From: Dehalococcoidia bacterium
GTDB lineage: Bacteria > Chloroflexota > Dehalococcoidia > Dehalococcoidales > G020351185
DNA: 6,078 nucleotides
Assembly: GCA_030635945.1 (NCBI GenBank)
Contig: DAOVXW010000039.1
Span: 1-6,078, forward strand
Direction: 5' to 3'
How positions within the stretch are numbered: the stretch's first letter is position 1; every line of letters starts with the position of its first letter. Shown piece by piece: positions 1 to 6,045 of this stretch. Below the pieces are notes generated by a model, which saw only the letters and a list, made by a program, of their open reading frames with translations, was not told the origin of the DNA and did no database searches. Position numbers and translations under genes: made by a program.

Positions 1-801
1 GGCGTGCCTTTCATCCATGCGTTGATCGTTAAAAAGGTTAAAGAAGAAGGTATGGCATATAACCTGAGCTCGCTGCGTATCTGCGGCAGCATCGGGGCGC
101 CGTTATCACAGAAGCTTGCACGGCAGTTTGAGAGATATCTCGGCTTCAGGCTTATAAATTTCTACGGCTTAACCGAGAGCACGGCTCATGTTACCTGTCA
201 ATCACTTAACGGCAGTGGCAAAGCCGGCTCGGTAGGCGGGGCTCTGCCCGGGTGGGAGGCTAAGATAGTGGATGACAATAACCGGGAAATGCCTGACAAC
301 CGGGGCGGTGAGGTAATTATCAAGGGGCCTATTATGAGCTGTTACTACAAAAGTCCTCGTGATACGGATGAAATGATAAAACATGGCTGGCTCTATACCG
401 CCGATATCGGTAGGATAGACGGGGAAGGCCACCTTTTCCTGACAGGCCTTAAAAAGGATATGATTATCGCCAAAGGGCAGAATATATATCCATCTGACGT
501 TGAAACCGTGCTTCTTGACCACCCGAAAGTAGCCGATGCAGCGGTAGCCGGTATCCCGGATGAAATGCGCGGTGAGGTGGTTGGGGTGGCTGTTGTATTG
601 AGGGCAGGTAAAGTGGCAACAGAACAGGAAATTAAAAATTTCTGCCTTGAGTACCTGGCTAATTTCAAAGTACCCAAAAAGGTAATATTTCTGAATTCTC
701 TGCCTGAAACTGATGACGGCAGGATAAACAAGCAGGTTGTTAAAAAGCATTTGTTTAAAGCACATACGGCTGGCAAGGAAAAGAGCAAGCTTGAATCTTA
801 G
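1..801 (+). CDS. Acyl-CoA synthetase (AMP-forming), 5'-truncated
   Basis: This is the C-terminal part of an ANL-superfamily enzyme, which activates a carboxylic acid with ATP to an acyl-adenylate and then transfers it to CoA in the cytoplasm. The reading frame is open to the left edge, so the GTG at 4 is almost certainly internal; about half of a usual 500-550 residue enzyme is missing. Numbering from that GTG, the A5 motif YGLTEST is at 54-60, the A7 motif YTAD at 131-134 (Asp134 is the expected ribose ligand), and the A8 hinge region with KKDMI and GQNIYPSDVE at about 150-167. The C-terminal A10 motif reads GRINK at 239-243. Two usually conserved residues differ: the A8 Arg before KKD is Leu149, and the A10 catalytic Lys is Arg240, with Lys243 three residues later. 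The substrate is unknown; a medium/long-chain or aromatic acid is possible. Family assignment is secure, normal activity is not. The next gene, for a fatty-acid-binding family, starts 55 bases downstream. Confidence 0.93.
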   Translation, partial: GVPFIHALIVKKVKEEGMAYNLSSLRICGSIGAPLSQKLARQFERYLGFRLINFYGLTESTAHVTCQSLNGSGKAGSVGGALPGWEAKIVDDNNREMPDNRGGEVIIKGPIMSCYYKSPRDTDEMIKHGWLYTADIGRIDGEGHLFLTGLKKDMIIAKGQNIYPSDVETVLLDHPKVADAAVAGIPDEMRGEVVGVAVVLRAGKVATEQEIKNFCLEYLANFKVPKKVIFLNSLPETDDGRINKQVVKKHLFKAHTAGKEKSKLES

Positions 802-856
802 AAATAAGAACTGGCGGTAAAGATAGTACTTATCGTTTGAAGAGAAAATCTGATTA

Positions 857-1720
857 ATGGTAAATAATGTAGCTGTTGTAACCGATACCACCGCCTGTAT
901 TCCGCAGGGAATGGTGGAGCAGTATAACATTGAATTGATTCCGATAGAACTTATCTTTGGCGATAAGGTCTATCATGATGGTGTTGATATAACCCCGGCC
1001 CGGTTTTATAACCTGCTTCAGCAGGCGGATAAGTTGCCGACGACCTCTGGTTCCCTGCCTGCTCCCTATCTTGAAGCCTTTCGCTGTGCCAGCCTCAGAA
1101 CGGATAGTGTTGTTTGTATCACAGAATCGTCCAGGTTCAGCGGTATGTATAGCTCGGCACGGTTGGCTATGGAAATGGCCAGGGAGGAATTACCGGGTCT
1201 TAATATAGAGTTGATAGAGTGCGCCTCCGCCGCCGCAGGCCAGGGGCTGGTGGTGCTTGCAGCGGCAAGAGCAGCAGCAGCGGCCAAAAGCCTGGCCGAA
1301 GTAGTTGATACTGTCCGGGAATTGATGCATCGGGTATATCTATTCGCTTCGCTGGATACCCTTAAATATCTGGCTAAGAGCGGGCGCGTACCTCAGGCGG
1401 CGGCTCTGGTTAATTCGCTATTGAATATAAAACCCGTATTTTCGGTCAATGGCGGTGAAGCCCATACCCTGGCGCTTCCCAGGAGCACCGATAGCGCAAT
1501 AAGGCGTATTCTAAAACTGATGAAGAACAAGGTAGAAAAAGGTCAGTCGATTCACGTGGCGGTGATGCACGCCAATGTTATTGAACGGGCAAGGTTATTT
1601 AAGGAACAGATTTCTTCCCGGTTTAACTGTGCCGAAATATTTATTACCGAATTTACACCGGTAATGGGTGTTCACACCGGACCGGGCGTAATCGGAGTTG
1701 CTTTTTATGTTGAAACTTAA
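857..1720 (+). CDS. DegV family protein (FakB-like fatty-acid-binding)
   Basis: The 287-residue protein has the normal full length of the DegV family, cytoplasmic proteins that bind a single free fatty acid. Characterised FakB members present it to the kinase FakA to make acyl-phosphate. Visible family features in order: N-terminal VVTDTTACIP (7-16), FGDKVYHDGVDITPARFY (34-51), PTTS (61-64), the ESSRFSGMYSSA segment (90-101) with Ser95 at the lipid carboxylate-binding position, LDTLKYLAKSGRV (166-178) with Arg177, LLNIKPVF (188-195), and C-terminal GVHTGPGVIGVAFY (271-284) with His273. All residues expected for lipid binding appear present. There is an alanine-rich run at about 135-143. The ATG at 857 has only a weak purine-rich AGAG upstream but begins exactly where family proteins do. 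No FakA (DAK2-type kinase) is encoded in the window. It follows an acyl-CoA synthetase gene, which fits an acyl-chain role. Confidence 0.93.
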   Translation: MVNNVAVVTDTTACIPQGMVEQYNIELIPIELIFGDKVYHDGVDITPARFYNLLQQADKLPTTSGSLPAPYLEAFRCASLRTDSVVCITESSRFSGMYSSARLAMEMAREELPGLNIELIECASAAAGQGLVVLAAARAAAAAKSLAEVVDTVRELMHRVYLFASLDTLKYLAKSGRVPQAAALVNSLLNIKPVFSVNGGEAHTLALPRSTDSAIRRILKLMKNKVEKGQSIHVAVMHANVIERARLFKEQISSRFNCAEIFITEFTPVMGVHTGPGVIGVAFYVET

Positions 1721-1728
1721 AATCCAAA

Positions 1729-1742
1729 GCCGGATTACCGGC
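1729..1742 (+). other. Short GC hairpin between degV-like gene and kinase gene
   Basis: GCCGG and CCGGC flank an ATTA tetraloop, giving a five-pair all-GC stem nine bases after the stop of the DegV-family gene. No T run follows, so it is not a convincing intrinsic terminator. It may be a small structural or processing element in a read-through transcript, or have no function. Confidence 0.3.
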
Positions 1743-1767
1743 ATCTCCTGTTAAGTTCCGTATTTGT

Positions 1768-2388
1768 ATGGTGAAACAGGGTGAAATATTTTATGATCAG
1801 GTTGTGGAAAGGTCCCAGCTTGCCTCCGATGCAGACAGACTTACCGAAAGCCTGAGAGAATTTCCCCTGTCGGTGGTTGAGCCGGTACTTGTTGTAGTTA
1901 GCGGTTTACCCGGTACGGGGAAGTCTTTTTTCTGCCGGCGATTGGCTGAAAGGCTGCCGTCTGTAATTTTGGAAAGCGATGCCCTGCGGCGGATGCTCTT
2001 CCCGCAAGCGGACTACAGCCAGACCGAAAGCACGCGGCTTTTCAAAGCCATTCGCCTGCTTGCGGAAAGGCTTTTAAGGAAAGGCTTTTGTATTATCATA
2101 GATGCCACAAATCTTTCGGAGCGCTATCGTGAGTATTTCTATAGCATTGCCGAACGTTTAGATGTAAAATTGATTGTCGTAAGTGTTGAGGCGCCACCGT
2201 TACTGGTGAAGGAAAGGCTGGCAGCCAGATCGGGAAATCTGGATGAAAGGTCGGAAGCTGACTGGCAGGTATATATGAAAATGAAGCCATCGGTTGAGAA
2301 AATAACCAGGAAACACTATGCTGTTGATACATCACGTGATATAACCCCTGTGATTGGCAGGGTTATGAGAGAAACAGGTCGTAGATAG
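1768..2388 (+). CDS. P-loop ATP-binding protein, AAA_33/zeta-toxin-like kinase fold
   Basis: The 206-residue protein has a classic Walker A motif GLPGTGKS (46-53) after a hydrophobic strand, followed by ESDALRR (69-75), where kinases of this fold bind and orient the acceptor, and a Walker B-like IIIDATNL (109-116). A basic lid-like stretch, RLAARSGNLDERSEADW (150-166), is typical of AAA_33 proteins related to polynucleotide kinase and zeta toxin. This predicts transfer of the ATP gamma-phosphate to a small molecule or nucleic acid end, but the acceptor cannot be told. About 40 residues precede the first core strand; they contain no membrane segment and may be a small helical cap. The ATG at 1768 lacks a clear Shine-Dalgarno sequence; GTG at 1771 is an alternative. 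No antitoxin-like small gene is beside it, so a toxin-antitoxin reading is unsupported. It lies 47 bases after the DegV-family gene and 23 before the aminopeptidase, probably cotranscribed. Confidence 0.85.
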   Translation: MVKQGEIFYDQVVERSQLASDADRLTESLREFPLSVVEPVLVVVSGLPGTGKSFFCRRLAERLPSVILESDALRRMLFPQADYSQTESTRLFKAIRLLAERLLRKGFCIIIDATNLSERYREYFYSIAERLDVKLIVVSVEAPPLLVKERLAARSGNLDERSEADWQVYMKMKPSVEKITRKHYAVDTSRDITPVIGRVMRETGRR

Positions 2389-2398
2389 AAGCAAAGTG

Positions 2399-2406
2399 AA
2401 AGGAGG
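2399..2406 (+). promoter_or_regulatory. Strong Shine-Dalgarno sequence fixing the GTG start of the aminopeptidase
   Basis: AAAGGAGG lies five bases before GTG at 2412. It is the best ribosome-binding site in the window and supports GTG rather than a downstream ATG as the start, which also keeps the N-terminal strand MEIGIIVGDI. Confidence 0.85.
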
Positions 2407-2411
2407 CTGAG

Positions 2412-3920
2412 GTGGAGATTGGTATAATAGTCGGCGATATCACCCGGCAGAAATCCGGCGCTATCATAGTAGGCTTTTTTGAAGGAATGAAGCACCTTGA
2501 TGATGACATTGCCACTATAGATAAGGCTCTTAAAGGTGTCGTTACCAGGCTTGTCGATAGGGGTGAGGTAAAAGGCAAGCTGGGCGAGGTTAATATAATT
2601 CATAGTCTGGGAGGGCTTGACGCCGACCGTGCGGTCATTATGGGATTGGGCAAGCAAGAAGAGCTTACCCTTGATAAAATCAGGGGCGCAATCGGCGATA
2701 CCTGCCGCCGGTTAAAAAAACAAAGAGTGGACAATATAGCCACCGTTGCCCATGGTGTCGGAGTTAATGATATTACACCACAGGGTTCTGCTCAGGCGAT
2801 AACCGAGGGTGCCTTGCTTGGTTTGTATTCTTTTCGAAAACATATCACCAGGGAAGAAAATAAGCACGTTGAGATAAAAAAACTGACAATAATAGGCGGC
2901 AGTGAGGTTGATATTCCTCTTCTGGAGAAGGGCAGCAGCAGAGGCGTGATTTTAGCCGAAGCAGCCAGCTTGGCCCGCGATATGGTCAATGAGCCGGCCA
3001 ACTATATGACCCCCATCGATATGACTGGAAAGGCGGCTGAAGTGGCAAAAGATTGCAACCTTGAGCTTGCCGTTCTTGATAAGAAAGAGATGCAGAAACT
3101 GGAAATGGGGGCGTTGCTGGGGGTAACCCAGGGCAGCTGCCAGCCGCCAAAGTTTATTATCCTTCATTATAAAGGCAAAAATAGCGATGAGATTGACCTG
3201 GCAATGATAGGCAAAGGCATTACCTTTGATTCGGGGGGCATTTCCATAAAACCGTCAGGCAAGATGGATGAAATGAAGACCGATATGGCCGGTGGGGCGG
3301 CTGTTATAGCGGCTATGGCGGCTATCGCCCGGCTGAAAGCGAAAATCAATGTTACGGCGATAGTGCCGGCGGTGGAGAATCTGCCGGGCGGCAGCGCCCT
3401 TAAACCGGGTGATATCCTGACGGCTATGAACGGCAAGACGATTGAAATAATATCAACCGATGCCGAAGGCAGGCTCATCCTGGCTGATGCACTGGGTTAT
3501 GCCAATAAATTAAAGGTAAAGCGTATTGTTGATGTGGCTACGCTTACCGGTGCTTGCCAGGTGGCTCTGGGCAGTGTCTGTACCGGTGTTTTCGGTAACA
3601 ACCAGGAGCTGGTGGATAAGATTATCGCTGCCGGAGATGAGACGGGAGAACCCATGTGGCAGATGCCGATGTATGATGAATACAAAGAACAAAACAAGAG
3701 CGATATAGCTGATATAAAAAATGCCGCCAAGGGAGGCGCCGGTGCCATAACCGCCGCTCAATTTCTGGCGGAGTTTGCCGGTGGCACGCCGTGGGTGCAT
3801 CTTGATATAGCCGGCACCAGTTTTGGAGATAAAGAACATAAATACCATGTTAAAGGAGCTACCGGGGTGCCGGTGCGTATGCTTGTTAGCCTGGTTATGG
3901 CTATTTCCGGCCGGAAATAG
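2412..3920 (+). CDS. pepA: Leucyl aminopeptidase, M17 family (cytosol aminopeptidase)
   Basis: The 502-residue protein matches the full length of M17 aminopeptidases, hexameric cytoplasmic enzymes with two metal ions that remove N-terminal residues, often Leu, from peptides. Residues 1 to about 160 form the N-terminal macro-like domain and the rest the catalytic domain. All expected metal ligands and catalytic residues are visible: Lys268 in GKGITFDSGG, Asp273 in the same motif, catalytic Lys280, Asp291 in KTDM, and Asp350, Glu352 and Arg354 in the signature STDAEGRLILADAL. The NEPANYMTP segment (193-201) is also typical. Translation begins at GTG with a strong Shine-Dalgarno sequence. The stop codon lies inside a perfect 30-base palindrome. 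Some M17 proteins, such as E. coli PepA, also bind DNA; nothing here shows that. It is likely a housekeeping gene in peptide turnover rather than a partner of its neighbours. The enzyme assignment is very secure. Confidence 0.97.
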   Translation: MEIGIIVGDITRQKSGAIIVGFFEGMKHLDDDIATIDKALKGVVTRLVDRGEVKGKLGEVNIIHSLGGLDADRAVIMGLGKQEELTLDKIRGAIGDTCRRLKKQRVDNIATVAHGVGVNDITPQGSAQAITEGALLGLYSFRKHITREENKHVEIKKLTIIGGSEVDIPLLEKGSSRGVILAEAASLARDMVNEPANYMTPIDMTGKAAEVAKDCNLELAVLDKKEMQKLEMGALLGVTQGSCQPPKFIILHYKGKNSDEIDLAMIGKGITFDSGGISIKPSGKMDEMKTDMAGGAAVIAAMAAIARLKAKINVTAIVPAVENLPGGSALKPGDILTAMNGKTIEIISTDAEGRLILADALGYANKLKVKRIVDVATLTGACQVALGSVCTGVFGNNQELVDKIIAAGDETGEPMWQMPMYDEYKEQNKSDIADIKNAAKGGAGAITAAQFLAEFAGGTPWVHLDIAGTSFGDKEHKYHVKGATGVPVRMLVSLVMAISGRK

Positions 3921-3935
3921 CCATAGATAATTTTT
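3896..3935 (+). terminator. Candidate intrinsic terminator/attenuator: 30-base perfect palindrome plus T run
   Basis: Bases 3896-3910 and 3911-3925 are exact reverse complements (left arm TATGGCTATTTCCGG). As RNA this gives a stem of about 13 pairs closed by a CCGG loop. Five bases later comes TTTTT (3931-3935). The palindrome spans the last codons and the TAG of the aminopeptidase gene. The gap before the T run and its short length make it weaker than a textbook terminator, so partial termination or 3'-end protection is also plausible. As double-stranded DNA it could equally be a symmetric protein-binding site. Confidence 0.55.
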
Positions 3936-3960
3936 AGGAGACATTGAACTGGAGACCGAA

Positions 3961-4875
3961 ATGACGGATGCTAAAAAAGAAGCTAGCGCTGGTAATGGCA
4001 GTATTTATATGTTTGCCGGTAAAGGCGGCGTTGGCAAGACAACATGTGCCGCCACCACGGCGCTGCACTATGCCTCACAGGGAGAAAAAACTCTGGCTAT
4101 CTCGACCGATGCCACGCCATCTTTAGCCCATATTTTTGAAGTGGTAGATAAAAAGAAACCGGTTAAGATTCAGGAATTGTTATATATTAACGAGATCGGG
4201 CTGGATGAAGTCAAGCAAATGTGGGATAGAAAATTCGGCAGAGAGGTTTATGAGGTATTTTCATCCTTTGTCTCCATTGATTACGATTCCTTTGTCCAGT
4301 TTATGTCTTCGATGCTGCCCGGTTTGAGTGACGAGTTTATGGTGGATTATATCCGTGAAAAGAAGCAGAATGGCGGATATAAAACTATTATCTGGGATAC
4401 GGCGCCACTGGGGCAGACGCTCGCTTTGCTGCATACGCCGGCGATGCTGGTGGAACATCTGAGGATGGCGCCGCGTATCTACTCCAAGTTGAAATTTGGC
4501 AGGGATAGCCGGGATTCGATATTGGATATCCTCAAGCGCTGGCAGAAACTATCCGCCGACAGCATCGATTTTCTACGGGATGAGGTCAGGTTTAACATAG
4601 TTACCATAGCCGAGGCGCTGGCGTTTGAACAGCTGGAAGATATTTTCAAAGAGCTTGATGACCATGGATTTATCGTTGAGCAGCTGATAGTTAATAACGT
4701 AATAAAAGAAAAAGATTCTGATTTCCTGGTGATGAAAGCCAGCCAGCAGAAGAAATATCTGGATATGATTTACGAGCAGTATTCGCACTTTAAAATAATT
4801 GAGCTGCCGATGTGCCCTTATGAAATTAAAGGCATAGAGCGGATGAAAAGGATTGAGAGCAGCCTGTTTCAATGA
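3961..4875 (+). CDS. ArsA/Get3-family ATPase, single domain
   Basis: The 304-residue protein has the deviant Walker A AGKGGVGKTT (19-28), with signature Lys21 and Lys26, that defines ArsA/Get3/MinD-type dimeric ATPases. Switch I reads STDATPSL (48-55; usual ArsA form STDPAHSL). Switch II reads DTAPLGQTLALL (146-157; usual DTAPTGHTLRLL). VNN (244-246) occupies the adenine-binding position, and the C-terminal ELPMCPYEIKGIERM resembles the closing segment of ArsA/Get3 proteins. It is a single ATPase domain, shorter than many homologues. Only Cys29 and Cys285 occur, so there is no CxxC zinc site and no arsenite-binding cysteine triad; arsenite efflux and Get3-type tail-anchor delivery are therefore not supported. 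No transmembrane segment is evident. The start is ATG at 3961 with GGAG six bases upstream; an in-frame CTG at 3949, eight bases after AGGAG (3936-3940), is a less likely alternative. It is followed after 14 bases by a Crp/Fnr regulator and then a ferredoxin. The substrate is unknown. Confidence 0.9.
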   Translation: MTDAKKEASAGNGSIYMFAGKGGVGKTTCAATTALHYASQGEKTLAISTDATPSLAHIFEVVDKKKPVKIQELLYINEIGLDEVKQMWDRKFGREVYEVFSSFVSIDYDSFVQFMSSMLPGLSDEFMVDYIREKKQNGGYKTIIWDTAPLGQTLALLHTPAMLVEHLRMAPRIYSKLKFGRDSRDSILDILKRWQKLSADSIDFLRDEVRFNIVTIAEALAFEQLEDIFKELDDHGFIVEQLIVNNVIKEKDSDFLVMKASQQKKYLDMIYEQYSHFKIIELPMCPYEIKGIERMKRIESSLFQ

Positions 4876-4889
4876 TATAGTTCTCTCTA

Positions 4890-5588
4890 ATGATTATGCT
4901 TTCAAAGTTAGAGTTATTAAAGTCTTCGCCTTATTTTACAGGGCTCGGTTCAGGCGAACTCGAGGCTATTGGCAGGCTCGTTTTTGAAAAGAGCTATGAC
5001 CATGGGGCGCTGATAGTTCTTGAAGATGAGACAGCCGGAGCATTGTATTTTGTCGCCTCCGGGGCGGTGAAAATTTTCAAGACGTCGGCGGATGGCAAAG
5101 AACAGACTCTGGCTATTATACGCCCACAAGAAGCGTTTAACGAGGTACCCGTATTCGACGGGGATGTAAATCCGGCCAGCGCTCAGGCTATGACGCCGGT
5201 TACTCTCTACGGGATAAGAAAGAATGACATGGAGAATATTCTGCGTAGCCATCCATCTATAGCGATAAATGTAATTAAGGTTATGGCGGGCAGATTACGC
5301 CACCTCGTGGCACTTGTCGAAGACCTGTCCTTCAGGCATGTTATCGGAAGGGTAGCCAGGATACTGCTTGAATACACCACGGATGGAGCATCACCCGGAC
5401 CACGCCTTACGCAGCGTGATATGGCAGCAATGGCAGGCACTGCCCGGGAGGTGGTCAGCCGTTCACTTAAAAACCTGGAAAAAGACGGAATTATTAAGAT
5501 AGACCGGCACCGCATTATTATTAAAGATAAAGAGGCGCTTAAAAATATCGTAAGCCCTCTTTTTGAGACAAAGGTCACAGACGGGTAA
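4890..5588 (+). CDS. Crp/Fnr-family transcriptional regulator
   Basis: The 232-residue protein has the usual two-part layout: a cyclic-nucleotide-binding-like beta-roll at about 10-125, a long dimerisation helix at about 125-160, and a C-terminal winged helix-turn-helix. The recognition helix is TAREVVSRSLKNL (184-196), with the Arg186/Glu187 and Ser190/Arg191 pattern of Crp/Fnr DNA-reading helices. The beta-roll loop reads FNEVPVFDGDVNPASAQA (83-100); the Arg-Ser pair that holds cAMP phosphate in Crp is replaced by Pro-Ala-Ser, so cAMP binding is unlikely. There is no cysteine at all, which excludes an Fnr-type [4Fe-4S] sensor. The effector could be haem-bound gas, a small metabolite or none. 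The ATG at 4890 (or 4896) has no Shine-Dalgarno sequence and lies 14 bases after the ATPase stop, suggesting translational coupling. It probably regulates nearby redox or cofactor genes; no convincing symmetric target site was found beside these genes. Confidence 0.94.
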   Translation: MIMLSKLELLKSSPYFTGLGSGELEAIGRLVFEKSYDHGALIVLEDETAGALYFVASGAVKIFKTSADGKEQTLAIIRPQEAFNEVPVFDGDVNPASAQAMTPVTLYGIRKNDMENILRSHPSIAINVIKVMAGRLRHLVALVEDLSFRHVIGRVARILLEYTTDGASPGPRLTQRDMAAMAGTAREVVSRSLKNLEKDGIIKIDRHRIIIKDKEALKNIVSPLFETKVTDG

Positions 5589-5627
5589 CGGATACTGCTA
5601 TAAAATAGTGAAAGAGAGCCAAAAAGC

Positions 5628-5831
5628 ATGATGATGCCAAAGATAGATAAAGAAAAGTGTAACGGCTGCGGTCTCTGTATCAGCGTATGCCTGCAAAACG
5701 GTTTGATACTTGTTAATGGTGTTGTGGTTATAGTAGAAGAAATTGAATGCGACTGGTGTGCCCAGTGTGAGGTTGTTTGTATCACCGGAGCTATAAGCTG
5801 TCCTTTTGAGATAGTACTGGAATATAAGTAG
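5628..5831 (+). CDS. Small 2[4Fe-4S] ferredoxin-type protein
   Basis: The 67-residue protein contains two CxxCxxCxxxC motifs: Cys11, 14, 17, 21 and Cys41, 44, 47, 51, enough for two [4Fe-4S] clusters in the bacterial ferredoxin fold. It would act as a soluble cytoplasmic one-electron carrier or as a small electron-transfer subunit. Neither fourth cysteine is followed by the usual Pro (CLQNG and CITGA instead), and a ninth cysteine, Cys58, is followed by Pro. Three consecutive ATG codons (5628, 5631, 5634) could start translation; GAGAG at 5614-5618 is the only Shine-Dalgarno-like sequence and suits the first. It is 39 bases after the Crp/Fnr gene and likely belongs to the same transcript. The electron partner is not encoded in the window. 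The ferredoxin call is firm; the physiological role is open. Confidence 0.92.
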   Translation: MMMPKIDKEKCNGCGLCISVCLQNGLILVNGVVVIVEEIECDWCAQCEVVCITGAISCPFEIVLEYK

Positions 5832-5998
5832 AACCAGTTTTTCTATATATCTTTGCGTATTTGCGCTTCATTTACCGGCTTACCCCTTTATTATTGTTAA
5901 TTATTATCTTGCCCCTTTTACAGCATTCTTTCCGATTGAGACTAAAGTTACATACATACTTGGCCGCTTGTTTTAGAATTCCTCATAGAAAATACATA
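5832..5998 (+). other. AT-rich non-coding stretch after the ferredoxin gene
   Basis: No ATG occurs on the + strand between the ferredoxin stop and 6060. A weak five-pair hairpin (TAGAA/TTCTA, about 5829-5845) follows the stop and might aid termination but lacks a GC-rich stem. CCCCTTTA (5883-5890) and CCCCTTTTA (5912-5920) form a loose direct repeat around an AT-rich block. TAGAAT at 5974-5979 resembles a -10 element but has no well-spaced -35, so a promoter for the downstream gene is likely here but cannot be placed. Confidence 0.5.
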
Positions 5999-6040
5999 AA
6001 TATCGAACCGGCAGCCGTGCGGCTGGTTGGTTTCGATATT
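5999..6040 (+). promoter_or_regulatory. Long imperfect hairpin in the leader of the right-edge gene
   Basis: AATATCGAA (5999-6007) pairs exactly with TTCGATATT (6032-6040). Inside it CC/GG, two G-T pairs and CAGCC/GGCTG continue the stem with only single-base bulges, closed by a GTGC loop at 6017-6020. The total is about 18 pairs. No T run follows, so it is not an intrinsic terminator. It ends just before a Shine-Dalgarno-like sequence, the place for a leader structure affecting translation or mRNA stability; a DNA operator or a dispersed genomic repeat is also possible. Confidence 0.6.
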
Positions 6041-6045
6041 CATAA

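Noticed and set aside
4..6. GTG at 4 as the start of the acyl-CoA synthetase gene
   Set aside because: The frame is open to the left edge and the enzyme lacks its whole N-terminal half, so this is an internal valine codon.
202..930. Long open frame on the minus strand (242 codons)
   Set aside because: It lies antisense to a clear acyl-CoA synthetase gene and crosses into the next gene; its protein has no recognisable motif and looks like a shadow of the coding strand.
1258..1287. Alanine-coding GC-rich repeat in the DegV-family gene
   Set aside because: It is a simple Ala-rich helix in a normal-length family member, not a separate element.
1729..1742. GC hairpin as an intrinsic terminator after the DegV-family gene
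   Set aside because: The stem has only five pairs and no T run follows.
1768..2388. P-loop protein as a zeta-type toxin of a toxin-antitoxin pair
   Set aside because: No small antitoxin gene lies next to it; its neighbours are full-size metabolic genes.
3510..3944. Minus-strand open frame over the aminopeptidase 3' end
   Set aside because: It is antisense to the conserved catalytic region of the aminopeptidase, with no recognisable protein features of its own.
3961..4875. ATPase as a CooC-type nickel insertase or arsenite pump ATPase
   Set aside because: It has only two isolated cysteines, without the CxC of CooC or the arsenite-binding cysteines of ArsA, and no CODH or ArsB gene is in view.
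5207..5785. Minus-strand open frame of 192 codons
   Set aside because: It is antisense to the Crp/Fnr and ferredoxin genes, both strongly supported by motifs, and its Ser/Ile-rich translation has no domain.
5883..5920. CCCCTTTA / CCCCTTTTA direct repeat as an operator or repeat array
   Set aside because: There are only two imperfect short copies in AT-rich sequence, compatible with chance.
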